23,357 nucleotides of DNA. It comes from DATDVC01 sp036517695 (GTDB lineage Bacteria; Patescibacteriota; Minisyncoccia; Phycocordibacterales; WO2-35-19). The notes below the pieces were generated by a model that saw nothing but the letters and a program-made list of their open reading frames with translations, did not search any database and was not told the origin of the DNA. This document shows, piece by piece, positions 1-6,281 of this stretch (positions within the stretch are counted from its first letter, which is position 1; the number at the start of each line of letters is the position of its first letter). The translations under genes were made by a program, and so were the position numbers. The stretch is taken from positions 1 through 23,357 of the forward strand of contig DATDVC010000047.1 in the NCBI GenBank assembly GCA_036517695.1, written 5' to 3'.

Positions 1-173
1 GCTCCGCGGGTAGGATTCGAACCTACGACCAATGAGTTACATTTATCCTCAAATTTCTAAGAGGGATGGACTATATCATCCACGTAAAATCTTTACGAGA
101 TCACGTGGCGAGGCGCTTCCCATCCGGACTTTTTGTCCGAAAAGTACTCCATTACGGATAGTCTCTACACCTT

Positions 174-224
174 ACCAGTACTAATTTTGTCTCTCAAAAT
201 TTGAAGGACAAAATTAGTACTGGT
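174..224 (-). repeat. 18-bp perfect inverted repeat, P6 extension of the intron
   Basis: Arms 174-191 and 207-224 are exactly complementary with a 15-nt loop. The hairpin lies between ribozyme elements Q and R, where group I introns have P6, so it is read as a long P6/P6a stem rather than a terminator. It falls just after the endonuclease stop codon. Confidence 0.8.
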
Positions 225-236
225 CTTGGCTCGGGA

Positions 237-593
237 TTACCCACGAAGGGCTTCCCCGAATTCACCTCGTTTTTCAACCCGAGTTACCTCGGGAAGCTGC
301 GTAATACCATCATGCACTTCTGCGTGGCAATTTGCGCAAAGCAAGATACATTTGTCTATTTCTTTTTTCATCTTTTCCCAAGATCTGGTCATTCCTTTAA
401 CTGAAAGTCCAAAGTCTTTCTTTTTGGGGTCAAGGTGATGAAATGCTAATGCTCTTGATGATTTTTTATAACCACATATTGCACATTTTCCTCCTCCATA
501 TTCGCGAGCCATCTCTCGAAGTTTTTTCCTTCTTTTTTTAACAGCTTCTCGCAAATATTTAGCACGATCGGCATAGGTTCTCTTCTCTGGCAT
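237..593 (-). CDS. Intron-encoded HNH homing endonuclease
   Basis: This 118-residue protein lies inside the group I intron in the same orientation. The N-terminus (1-33) is strongly basic and probably binds DNA. A zinc-stabilised HNH (beta-beta-alpha metal) nuclease core follows: C37-x2-C40, H52-H53 in the AFHHLDP motif, and C86-x2-C89-H90 with H94. By family knowledge such enzymes cut intronless alleles near the insertion site and so spread the intron. The ATG at 593 is preferred over an upstream in-frame TTG at 602. The last 10-15 codons run through the ribozyme P element and into Q, so those bases serve both protein and RNA. No ribosome-binding site is evident. The reading frame is intact with all metal ligands present, so it is probably active. 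Confidence 0.85.
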   Translation of the reverse strand: MPEKRTYADRAKYLREAVKKRRKKLREMAREYGGGKCAICGYKKSSRALAFHHLDPKKKDFGLSVKGMTRSWEKMKKEIDKCILLCANCHAEVHDGITQLPEVTRVEKRGEFGEALRG

Positions 594-658
594 ATATACC
601 AAAGTATACTATTACAGAGTGTAAACCTATCCACAGCTCACCGCTCTACCAGCTGAGC

Positions 659-747
659 TACCGCGGAATAAATTTATCCACGGCTATGCTCAGCAATTGC
701 TGAACCCCGCCCGAACGACGTTCAGTCGGGCGGGTACCGCGGAATAA
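659..747. repeat. 13-bp direct repeat of the tRNA 5' end
   Basis: TACCGCGGAATAA occurs at 659-671, where it is the tRNA-Asn 5' end plus leader, and again at 735-747. A second pair, TATCCACAGCT at 628-638 and TATCCACGGCT at 675-685 (10 of 11 identical), keeps the same order. In the real gene this second motif is the exon/intron junction. The upstream copy therefore looks like a decayed duplicate of the tRNA 5' exon whose middle is replaced by palindromes. Confidence 0.6.
690..734. repeat. Two adjacent palindromes in the tRNA leader region
   Basis: A 14-bp perfect palindrome, TCAGCAATTGCTGA, spans 690-703. Directly next to it is a GC-rich hairpin with 9-bp perfect arms CCCGCCCGA (706-714) and TCGGGCGGG (726-734). 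No T-run follows on either strand, so it is not a typical intrinsic terminator. It lies between the minus-strand promoter and the tRNA, so it would be transcribed in the tRNA leader. It may be a dispersed repeat element. Confidence 0.6.
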
Positions 748-772
748 TATTTTGATGCCAAAGAACCAAAAT

Positions 773-800
773 ATTGTAGCAAAAATGGCTTTGAATGCAA
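773..800 (-). promoter_or_regulatory. Promoter for tRNA-Asn
   Basis: On the minus strand TTGCAT (800-795) is followed after 16 nt by TACAAT (778-773), preceded by TGC as in an extended -10. Transcription would start near 766, about 100 nt upstream of the tRNA. Confidence 0.6.
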
Positions 801-805
801 AATGC

Positions 806-834
806 TTGACAAAAAGTATTTTATACAATATACT
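806..834 (+). promoter_or_regulatory. Strong sigma-70 type promoter
   Basis: TTGACA (806-811), a 17-nt spacer and TATACT (829-834) are near-consensus. The predicted start is near 841, giving a 60-nt leader to the gene at 901. It is back to back with the tRNA promoter. Confidence 0.75.
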
Positions 835-888
835 GTGGGTGTTGGTATTGGGGTGTGGATTAGTCAATCTTTTTATTTTAAAATTTAA

Positions 889-894
889 TATAAT
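889..894 (+). promoter_or_regulatory. Second -10 element, leaderless position
   Basis: A perfect TATAAT ends exactly 6 nt before the ATG at 901, so transcription would begin at or next to the start codon. No clear -35 is visible. It may act together with the stronger upstream promoter. Confidence 0.5.
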
Positions 895-900
895 TAAATT

Positions 901-1539
901 ATGAAAAAAATTTCTATTTTGTTATCTGCTTTGTTTTTGTTTGCGCTTATGCCGGCTTATTCTAGTGCTCAAGTTGCGAGGTTTGAGGTTTCCATGGGTA
1001 TGGGTCGCAATAATCCTAAACCAGAAGTGATGAGACTTCAGCAATTTTTGTTTGATAAGGGTTATCTCAAGGTGGCTCCAACCGGAAACTACCTTTCTTT
1101 GACTACGGAAGCGGTCAGGGCATTTCAGAGGTCTCAAGGTATTGAGGCGACCGGATTTTTTGGTCCGCTAACTATGGCTGCATTGAACAAAGTTTCTGGT
1201 AGAGTTGCTTCTGAAGTATCCGGATTTTCAGTTGCTTCGGTAAAAGGTTTAGCCAGCGTTTTTTCTTCCGAAATGAGAGAAATAAAATGGGAAACCAAAA
1301 ACTACCCGAGCAATGCGGGAGTCAATATAAATCTGATCAGAAAGATTTCTGATGATCCGGTTGAATATGTTTTTGTAAGGCATATCGCAAAAGACACTCA
1401 AAACGACGGTTATGAAATTTGGATCCCTGATTCACAAGATGGAGATAGGAATTCTCTTTATATAGAGGTTACCTGTTCGACTGCTTATAGTTTTGAAGGA
1501 GAATGTCGTTTTTCTGGAAAAGCAGTCAAGGTTTACTAG
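901..1539 (+). CDS. Secreted peptidoglycan-binding protein
   Basis: The 212-residue protein starts with a classic Sec signal peptide (residues 1-24: two lysines, a hydrophobic core, cleavage near SSAQ). Residues about 33-98 form a PG_binding_1 domain, with the typical VMRLQQFL, AVRAFQRSQG and GFFGPLTMAALN motifs of this three-helix peptidoglycan-binding fold. After a Ser/Val-rich linker, residues 127-212 look like a beta-sandwich beginning EIKWETKNYPSNAGVNINLI, similar to the KNH/Kre9-like domain often found behind PG-binding domains in Parcubacteria. No catalytic motif is seen, so it probably tethers to the wall. The ATG is fixed by the signal peptide and by TATAAT six nucleotides upstream; no Shine-Dalgarno sequence is present. 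It precedes a wall carboxypeptidase, which fits an envelope role. Confidence 0.8.
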   Translation: MKKISILLSALFLFALMPAYSSAQVARFEVSMGMGRNNPKPEVMRLQQFLFDKGYLKVAPTGNYLSLTTEAVRAFQRSQGIEATGFFGPLTMAALNKVSGRVASEVSGFSVASVKGLASVFSSEMREIKWETKNYPSNAGVNINLIRKISDDPVEYVFVRHIAKDTQNDGYEIWIPDSQDGDRNSLYIEVTCSTAYSFEGECRFSGKAVKVY

Positions 1540-1546
1540 ATTGTGG

Positions 1547-1552
1547 TAGAAT
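1547..1552 (+). promoter_or_regulatory. Extended -10 for the VanY-like gene
   Basis: TGGTAGAAT sits in the short gap after the preceding stop. The TAGAAT hexamer (1547-1552) ends 6 nt before ATG 1559, predicting a leaderless transcript and supporting that ATG over the in-frame TTG at 1553. Confidence 0.5.
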
Positions 1553-1558
1553 TTGTTC

Positions 1559-2446
1559 ATGCCGAAAAATCAGGATGATTACAAAAAATATATCCAAACA
1601 GGAGTTATTGGGCTACTCACTTTGACTTTGGGGCTTACTGGTTATGCTTATTACGACATAAAGTTGGAGCTTGAAATAGCCAAAGAAAGACTTCAAGAAA
1701 GCGAGCTTCAGCTTGATGATGCAGGGATGAGATTTGAATCTCTTATCGAAGAGAGGAATTATATTTATGATAACTTGCTTTCAGAGCAATCTAAAAACGA
1801 ACTTTTTGAAAATCAAATAAAAGACATAGCTGGCACCATAGGCAGACTTGATAAGCTCTCTAAAACCGATGAAGAACTTTTGCAAAAATATTCAAAAGTT
1901 TATTTTTTGAATGAACATTATATTCCGGACGGTCTTACCAAGATACCTCCGGATTATCTCTATGAAAAAAGTAGAGAGATGCAGATACATACCAAAGTAT
2001 ATCCTTATTTCCAGGATATGCTCGCTGATGCTAAAAAAGACGGCTTCAATCTATTGGTCATTTCGGCTTTTCGTTCTTTTGGAGATCAGGTCGCTCTCAA
2101 AAATTCTTACACGGTAACTTACGGTAGTGGGGCAAACCAATTTTCGGCAGATCAAGGATATTCGGAACACCAGCTTGGCACCGCTATAGACTTTACCAAC
2201 GACAAGCTTGGCGCGGATTTTACAAATTTTGCCGAAACCCAAAGTTATAAGTGGCTTCAGGAGAACGCTTATAAATACGGTTTTGTCCTTTCATATCCGG
2301 AAGGAAACAGCTATTATCAGTTTGAGCCGTGGCATTGGCGTTTTGTCGGCAAGAGTCTGGCGCTCCGGCTCCACGAAGAAGGTGAGCGCTTTTATGATTT
2401 ACCACAAAGCAAAATAGATTCTTATCTTATAAATATTTTCGATTAA
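1559..2446 (+). CDS. Membrane-anchored D-alanyl-D-alanine carboxypeptidase, VanY/M15B family
   Basis: The protein has 295 residues. A transmembrane anchor (about 11-32) is followed by a coiled-coil stalk (about 35-105) and a C-terminal zinc peptidase domain. The M15B signatures are complete: R172 in SAFRS, S202-x-H204-x3-G-x2-D211 (SEHQLGTAID, two zinc ligands) and E256-P-W-H259 (catalytic Glu and third zinc ligand). Family members cleave the terminal D-Ala from muropeptides outside the membrane, so it probably trims peptidoglycan. It follows the PG-binding gene by 19 nt and precedes the glucosidase by 15 nt. Vancomycin resistance is not implied, because no vanH, vanA or vanX is nearby. The long coiled coil before the catalytic domain may set its distance from the membrane. 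Confidence 0.85.
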   Translation: MPKNQDDYKKYIQTGVIGLLTLTLGLTGYAYYDIKLELEIAKERLQESELQLDDAGMRFESLIEERNYIYDNLLSEQSKNELFENQIKDIAGTIGRLDKLSKTDEELLQKYSKVYFLNEHYIPDGLTKIPPDYLYEKSREMQIHTKVYPYFQDMLADAKKDGFNLLVISAFRSFGDQVALKNSYTVTYGSGANQFSADQGYSEHQLGTAIDFTNDKLGADFTNFAETQSYKWLQENAYKYGFVLSYPEGNSYYQFEPWHWRFVGKSLALRLHEEGERFYDLPQSKIDSYLINIFD

Positions 2447-2461
2447 AAAATTATTTGGCCG

Positions 2462-4048
2462 ATGGATACGAAAAAAAACTGGTTCAAAAACGCATCATTT
2501 TATCAAATATACCCGCTTTCCTTCAAAGATAGCAACGGCGATGGATACGGTGACCTTCAGGGGATAATAGAAAAACTGCCTTACGTGAAGTCTCTTGGGG
2601 TTGACGCCATTTGGATATGTCCGTTTTACAAATCTCCATTACGAGATTTTGGTTATGATATCACCGACCACTGTGAAGTTGATCCACTCTTCGGTTATAT
2701 GTTTGATTTTGAAAAGCTGGTTTCAGAAGCTCATACTTTGGGTCTCAAAGTTGTTATAGATATTGTCTTAAACCATACCTCGATTGACCATATTTGGTTT
2801 CAAGAATCCCGCAGTTCAAAGGACAATCCAAAGCGGGATTGGTACATTTGGCGGATGGGAAAGGGAGAGAATGGTGATCAGCCACCAAACAACTGGGTTT
2901 CTGTTTTTGGCGGGTCGGCATGGACTCGTGACCAGCTTACTGGAGAATGGTATCTACATACTTTTTTTGAAAATCAACCGGATTTGAATTGGAGAAATGA
3001 AGAAGTGCGGAAGGAAATGTACAGATTGATAGATTTTTGGCTGACCAAAGGTGTCGACGGGTTTAGAGGAGACGCTCTGCACCACCTTTTTGAAGACGAA
3101 GAATTTTTGGATGAAGAAATAAACTCTTATTTCAAGCCCGGTTTTGACAATCCTTACAACGCCATTTTTCATTCTCGCACTGAAGGTTTGCCGGAAACCA
3201 TAAAGACCATACTTGATATATCGGAACACATAAAAAAATTCGGAGACATTGTTTTTGTGACGGAAGCTTATTTGGATATTGAAGGTCTTCTTCATGTTTA
3301 CAAAAATTGTCCGACAGAAAATCACATGCCGTTTAACTTCAACCTGATGTCTCTGCCTTGGGTGGCGGCTGATTATAAAAATTTTATCGATAGATATGTG
3401 GCTGAAAGCGGGGATTTGCCGAAAAACTATGTGCTTGGCAATCACGATAGGCATAGGACTCTCTCTCGTTTGGGTCGAGACAAAGCGCTCGCCTCTGCTT
3501 TGATATCGCTCACTCTTCCTGGTTCTTCATTTATATATTACGGGGAGGAAATAGGCATGCAGGATTTGGACGTAAAAGAATCTGAAATGGAAGACGATTG
3601 GGGCAAACAGATCCCCGGGATGAATTTGGGTAGAGATCCGGAGCGCGGAGTGATGCAGTGGGATGATGGTGAATTTGCCGGATTTGGCAGTGAAAAGCCG
3701 TGGATTGGCATACCTCAAAATCAAAAAGAAGTGAGTGTGTTGATGCAAGAAAAAGATCCAAACTCAATTTTAAATTTTTATAAAAAAATCCTGGAGCTTC
3801 GAAAAGATGAAATTTTTCAAAATGGAGAGTATGTGCCGATGCCGATTGAGAAAAATGCAATTTTTCAATTCAAAAGAAAATTGGGCGAGAGGGAAGTGTT
3901 GATTGTTGTAAATATGTCTGAAAACGAACAACCCCTTTCTCTTGCTGTAAATGCCAAAGGCTTCATATCGAGCGTTCTCCAAAACCATCCCCCCTCTCCC
4001 TCCGCTCCACTTCTTCCAAACGAAGCCAGGGTGATATTTTTAGATTAA
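2462..4048 (+). CDS. GH13 alpha-glucosidase / oligo-1,6-glucosidase-like enzyme
   Basis: This 528-residue TIM-barrel glycoside hydrolase starts with WFKNASFYQIYPLSFKDSNGDGYGD, here cited only as the typical opening of oligo-1,6-glucosidases; its DSNGDGYGD part (23-31) resembles a calcium loop. Catalytic residues are intact: nucleophile D204 (GFRGDAL), acid/base E268 (FVTEAYLD) and transition-state D329 (VLGNHDRH). D100 and H105 lie in VVIDIVLNH. A C-terminal beta domain covers roughly 450-528. No signal peptide is present, so the enzyme is cytoplasmic and likely hydrolyses short alpha-glucosides or isomerises alpha-linked disaccharides; the substrate cannot be read from sequence. It lies 15 nt behind the VanY-like gene and is probably cotranscribed. 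The last 20 or so residues (NHPPSPSAPLLPNE) are low-complexity. Confidence 0.88.
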   Translation: MDTKKNWFKNASFYQIYPLSFKDSNGDGYGDLQGIIEKLPYVKSLGVDAIWICPFYKSPLRDFGYDITDHCEVDPLFGYMFDFEKLVSEAHTLGLKVVIDIVLNHTSIDHIWFQESRSSKDNPKRDWYIWRMGKGENGDQPPNNWVSVFGGSAWTRDQLTGEWYLHTFFENQPDLNWRNEEVRKEMYRLIDFWLTKGVDGFRGDALHHLFEDEEFLDEEINSYFKPGFDNPYNAIFHSRTEGLPETIKTILDISEHIKKFGDIVFVTEAYLDIEGLLHVYKNCPTENHMPFNFNLMSLPWVAADYKNFIDRYVAESGDLPKNYVLGNHDRHRTLSRLGRDKALASALISLTLPGSSFIYYGEEIGMQDLDVKESEMEDDWGKQIPGMNLGRDPERGVMQWDDGEFAGFGSEKPWIGIPQNQKEVSVLMQEKDPNSILNFYKKILELRKDEIFQNGEYVPMPIEKNAIFQFKRKLGEREVLIVVNMSENEQPLSLAVNAKGFISSVLQNHPPSPSAPLLPNEARVIFLD

Positions 4049-4055
4049 ACAGTGG

Positions 4056-4061
4056 TATAAT
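4056..4061 (+). promoter_or_regulatory. Extended -10 for hpf, leaderless position
   Basis: TGGTATAAT gives a perfect extended -10, with TATAAT at 4056-4061, ending 6 nt before ATG 4068. The intervening AGAGGT could also serve as a short Shine-Dalgarno sequence for a second ATG at 4071. Confidence 0.6.
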
Positions 4062-4067
4062 AGAGGT

Positions 4068-4430
4068 ATGATGAAAATAAACACAAAAACCACTAATATT
4101 GAAATGACTCCGGCGATCGCCGACTACTTGGGGAAAAAGGTCCAAATGCTCGAAAAATTTTTCCGCGGGGGGGAAGAAATTTTGGTAAATGTTGAAGTAG
4201 GCAAAACCACGAAACACCATAAATCGGGAAATGTATTTAGAGCAGAAATACACATTACATCAAATGGGGAGGAATATTATGCTGCCAGTGAGACCGAAGA
4301 TTTGTATGCGTCAATAGATGAAGTTAAAGATGAGATTGTCAGAGAGCTTACTTCAAAAAGGAAAAGGGCCTTGCGTCTGGTGCGAAAAGGCGGAGCTCTG
4401 ATCAAAAAGTTTTTAAGAGGAGGGAAGTAG
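4068..4430 (+). CDS. hpf: Ribosome hibernation promoting factor, short form
   Basis: The 120-residue protein matches the HPF/RaiA (S30AE) family: an N-terminal strand MKINTKTTNIEMTPAI, a helix YLGKKVQMLEKFF, a strand ILVNVEVGKTTKHHKSG, then AEIHITSNGEEYYAASETEDLYASIDEVKD, cited as the hallmark segment at roughly 58-88. By family knowledge it binds in the 30S decoding channel and stalls ribosomes in stationary phase. It lacks the C-terminal dimerisation domain of long HPF. The basic tail (KRKRALRLVRKGGALIKKFLRGGK, about 97-120) is longer and more positive than in E. coli RaiA. It has its own promoter and is convergent with fmt, with only 6 nt between the two stops. Translation may begin at either of two consecutive ATGs. 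Confidence 0.88.
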   Translation: MMKINTKTTNIEMTPAIADYLGKKVQMLEKFFRGGEEILVNVEVGKTTKHHKSGNVFRAEIHITSNGEEYYAASETEDLYASIDEVKDEIVRELTSKRKRALRLVRKGGALIKKFLRGGK

Positions 4431-4436
4431 GCTGGG

Positions 4437-5360
4437 TTATTTTTTGCCTCTCAAAAAATCACCAAAAGGCATTTCTTTTTTGCCTTCCGGTATTACCTTC
4501 AAAATTTTAAGTTCCTCGTCTTTAAAATCTGCTTCAGTGATGATCACCCTTGTTTTTTTGCCGTTTCTTTCGGTGTAAAAATAAGTAGTTGGCCACTCTT
4601 CAAAAGCTTTGATCTTGAGGAAGTTTTTGTATGGATCATTATTTAAATCTATCTCTCCATCTTCTTTTGTTACTTTTTTACAATAGGTTACTTTTTCTTC
4701 GTTCTGGGGGATAGGATCGATGACACCTTGCATCCATTCGGGAAGTATGTGGGCGAAAAGCCGAGCACCTTCCACAGCAAGTTTTTTTTCCAATTCTTTT
4801 CTTCCTAGTCGCTCGGAAAAGCTTCTTTCAAAAAGTCCTCGGGTTTCCTCGCTCCGCTCGGCCAGACTTTTTTCAAGAACTTTTCCGAGCGACCTCTGCG
4901 TCACCACTGGCCCCTCATCCATGCCTTCGGTTATGACCATGATGCTCACGCCGATTTCTTTTTCATCATTTAAAATTTGAGATTGGATGGGTGAAGCGCC
5001 TCGGTATTTTGGGAGCAGAGAAGGGTGAATGTTTAAAGTTTTTTTGTCTGGAATTTCAAAAATTTCTTTGGGGATTATTTTACCGTAAGAAGCGACCAAA
5101 AAAAGATTATAGTCGTTAGATTTTAGGTGATAAACAAGATCGGGGTTGTTTTTTAGAGAAGCCGGATCTAGCGCTTCAACATCATGCTCCTTGGCCCAGA
5201 GCTTTACGACGTTTGGAGTAAGGACGAGCTTTCGTCCTTTTGGTTTGTCAGGAGTGGTGATGATAAGACTTGGTGAAATACCGTGAAGTCTTAGTTCTTC
5301 CAAAACATAAACACTAAAATCTGAACTACCAAAAAATACTAATTTTGAATTGTGAATCAT
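4437..5360 (-). CDS. fmt: Methionyl-tRNA formyltransferase with an in-frame palindromic insert
   Basis: Fmt transfers a formyl group from 10-formyl-THF to Met-tRNAi for initiation. The 307-residue protein shows an N-terminal Rossmann-like fold (KLVFFGSSDFSVYVLEEL), PDKPKGR, and the catalytic N110, H112 (NIHPSLLPKYRG) and D148 (EGMDEGP). The C-terminal tRNA-binding OB domain contains KVTKEDGEIDL. It starts 3 nt after the def stop, forming the classic def-fmt operon. Residues about 158-187 are extra compared with usual Fmt: between VVTQRSLG and RKELEKKL lies a charged stretch including ETRGLFERSF, encoded by an 86-bp palindromic element that has a close relative in rseP. The insert falls in a surface loop just after the catalytic aspartate, so activity is probably kept. 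Confidence 0.93.
   Translation of the reverse strand: MIHNSKLVFFGSSDFSVYVLEELRLHGISPSLIITTPDKPKGRKLVLTPNVVKLWAKEHDVEALDPASLKNNPDLVYHLKSNDYNLFLVASYGKIIPKEIFEIPDKKTLNIHPSLLPKYRGASPIQSQILNDEKEIGVSIMVITEGMDEGPVVTQRSLGKVLEKSLAERSEETRGLFERSFSERLGRKELEKKLAVEGARLFAHILPEWMQGVIDPIPQNEEKVTYCKKVTKEDGEIDLNNDPYKNFLKIKAFEEWPTTYFYTERNGKKTRVIITEADFKDEELKILKVIPEGKKEMPFGDFLRGKK
4808..4893 (-). repeat. Palindromic coding element, copy 1 (inside fmt)
   Basis: The outer arms GTCGCTCGGAAAAG (4808-4821) and CTTTTCCGAGCGAC (4880-4893) are perfectly complementary over 14 bp. Inner arms AAAAAGTC (4830-4837) and GACTTTTT (4865-4872) are also perfect, with a partly paired TTCTT segment between. On the minus strand the core reads AGTCTGGCCGAGCG, then GAGCGAGG, then ACCCGAGGACTTTTTGA. 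The same core occurs in rseP at 14281-14364. The element is read through in frame and adds about 28 residues. Its outer arm copies the host codons for RSLGK. Confidence 0.85.
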
Positions 5361-5363
5361 AAA

Positions 5364-5924
5364 CTATGCTTTTGGTGGAATGTCTCGCAAGTCTTTTGCC
5401 TTGTCTGTAAAAAGAATGCCGTCCAAATGATCTATTTCGTGTTGAAATACTTGAGAGAGAAGGCCTGAACCGCCCATAGTGAAAGGCAGGCCGTCTTCTC
5501 CAAATGCTTTGACCGAAGTTTTTTGATGTCTTTTTACCTTTCCATAGAGCCATCGGACCGAAAGGCACCCTTCCTCCATCAGAGACGTTTTTTTGGAAGT
5601 TTTTAAAATTTTGGGATTAATAAAAACCATATTTTTGTATTCCGGTCTTTCTTTTTCGAAATCGTCTAGGTTTTCACGCTTGGTTTTTCTCCTCCGCTCC
5701 TCTTCTTCCATAAGCTCAAAAATTTTTTTTGAAACGACAAAAATCCTGACGCTTTCTCCGATCTGTGGCGCGGCTATTGCTATCCCGTCCTCTTCTCCAT
5801 CGAGAGCTTTCACCATTCTTCTTATTATGGTTTCTATCCTTCTGCTTTTTATATTTTCTATCGGCACTTCCTCTGCCGTTTTTCGAAGCACTCTATCATC
5901 TTTTTGAACTATGCCGTTGCTCAT
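5364..5924 (-). CDS. def: Peptide deformylase
   Basis: Deformylase removes the N-formyl group from nascent proteins, using an active-site metal. The 186-residue protein has all three motifs: GIAIAAPQIG (47-56), EEGCLSV with metal ligand C120, and QHEIDH with H162, catalytic E163 and H166. A charged, Glu/Arg/Lys-rich insert (about 71-97) separates motifs 1 and 2. Upstream in-frame starts exist (ATG 5939, GTG 5966), but the ATG at 5924 is chosen because a TGATAAAAT extended -10 overlaps the 5939 codon; this gives a normal N-terminus, MSNGIVQKDDRVLRK. It leads the def-fmt operon and is divergent from the toxin-antitoxin pair across about 90 bp. Confidence 0.93.
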   Translation of the reverse strand: MSNGIVQKDDRVLRKTAEEVPIENIKSRRIETIIRRMVKALDGEEDGIAIAAPQIGESVRIFVVSKKIFELMEEEERRRKTKRENLDDFEKERPEYKNMVFINPKILKTSKKTSLMEEGCLSVRWLYGKVKRHQKTSVKAFGEDGLPFTMGGSGLLSQVFQHEIDHLDGILFTDKAKDLRDIPPKA

Positions 5925-5937
5925 GTTTGTCGCGTCC

Positions 5938-5946
5938 ATTTTATCA
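5938..5946 (-). promoter_or_regulatory. Extended -10 for def-fmt
   Basis: On the minus strand TGATAAAAT spans 5946-5938. The predicted start is near 5931, leaving a leader of only about 6 nt before ATG 5924. The -35 region is weak. Confidence 0.45.
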
Positions 5947-5979
5947 CAAAATGTTAAATAACTCACCTACAGAGCGCTA

Positions 5980-6007
5980 TTGACTGTGTATTTACATTGT
6001 ATATACT
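5980..6007 (+). promoter_or_regulatory. Promoter of the toxin-antitoxin operon
   Basis: TTGACT (5980-5985), 16 nt, TATACT (6002-6007). The -10 ends 6 nt before the antitoxin ATG (6014), predicting a leaderless mRNA. Both boxes are near-consensus. Confidence 0.7.
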
Positions 6008-6013
6008 TAAAAC

Positions 6014-6280
6014 ATGAATACAACAATAAACATTAGAATAGATCAAAAATTAAAAGACAAAATTAGCAAGAAATTTAAAAAATCCGGTTTAAACCTTTCT
6101 TCAGGTACGAAGTTTGTTTTTACTCAAATCGCGAATAATGAAATCGATCTTATCCCAAATATGCATTACGAAATGACCCCTAAACAAGAGAGGTGGGTAA
6201 TGAGACAAGTGGTTGAAGCAAAAAAGGGTAAAATGTACAAAAGCATAGAAGAATTACACAGGGATATTCTTGATAAATAG
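6014..6280 (+). CDS. RelB/DinJ-family antitoxin
   Basis: The protein has 88 residues. The N-terminus TTINIRIDQKLKDKISKKFKKSGLNLSSGTK is, by pattern, a ribbon-helix-helix DNA-binding domain as in DinJ/RelB (strand to about 9, then two helices), allowing dimer binding to its own promoter. The C-terminal half (about 53-88), ending IEELHRDILDK, should wrap and neutralise the toxin. It is the first gene of a two-gene operon, separated from the toxin by one base, and its promoter gives a leaderless message. The pairing with a YafQ-like protein supports the antitoxin call more than the sequence alone, since these antitoxins diverge quickly. Confidence 0.8.
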   Translation: MNTTINIRIDQKLKDKISKKFKKSGLNLSSGTKFVFTQIANNEIDLIPNMHYEMTPKQERWVMRQVVEAKKGKMYKSIEELHRDILDK

Positions 6281-6281
6281 A

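Larger units (their letters stand above)
40..632 (-). ncRNA. Group I self-splicing intron (tRNA-intron type, IC3-like)
   Basis: Reading the minus strand, the conserved core elements come in the expected order. P is at 263-248 (GAATTCGGGGAAGCCC), Q at 238-225 (AATCCCGAGCCAAG, very like the plastid and cyanobacterial tRNA-Leu intron), R at 170-156 (GTGTAGAGACTATCC) and S at 81-68 (GGATGATATAGTCC). R and S form P7. A P9 hairpin CCTC/GAGG spans 64-47, and the intron ends in the required G at position 40. P6 is extended by an 18-bp hairpin. The P1 helix is not resolved: the best internal-guide match (GGTTTAC) pairs with the exon up to U33, not U35, so the exact 5' splice site carries some doubt. 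Length is 593 nt, of which about 360 nt is the endonuclease gene. Confidence 0.88.
1..667 (-). tRNA. tRNA-Asn(GUU), split by a group I intron in the anticodon
   Basis: On the minus strand the 5' half is 667-633 and the 3' half 39-2. Joined, they fold into a full cloverleaf: acceptor TCCGCGG/CCGCGGA, D stem GCTC/GAGC, anticodon stem GTGAG/CTCAT (one G-U pair), 5-nt variable loop, T arm GTAGG-TTCGAAT-CCTAC. The restored anticodon loop is CTGTTAA, giving anticodon GTT. The U1-A72 pair and discriminator G73 agree with known bacterial tRNA-Asn identity. Position 1 is compatible with an encoded CCA, but the window ends there. The intron lies between U35 and U36, so the tRNA cannot decode unless it is spliced. 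The alternative anticodon UGU (Thr) would need an intron ending in A instead of the conserved G and does not fit the acceptor end. Confidence 0.88.

Noticed and set aside
174..224. The 18-bp inverted repeat as a terminator of the endonuclease gene or an IS end
   Set aside because: It lies between ribozyme elements Q and R, exactly where P6 belongs, has no T-run on the relevant side and no transposase nearby.
39..633. Reading the split tRNA as tRNA-Thr(UGU), with splicing after U33
   Set aside because: It would require an intron ending in A rather than the conserved terminal G. The U1-A72 pair and G73 discriminator fit Asn, and the CTGTTAA loop is the standard tRNA-Asn loop.
1553..2446. Vancomycin resistance locus on the basis of the VanY-like gene
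   Set aside because: VanY-family carboxypeptidases are widespread wall enzymes, and no vanHAX or vanRS genes are present.
2954..3454. Long antisense open frame inside the glucosidase gene
   Set aside because: It lies wholly within a gene with all catalytic residues intact and shows no recognisable motif or promoter, so it is a frame shadow.
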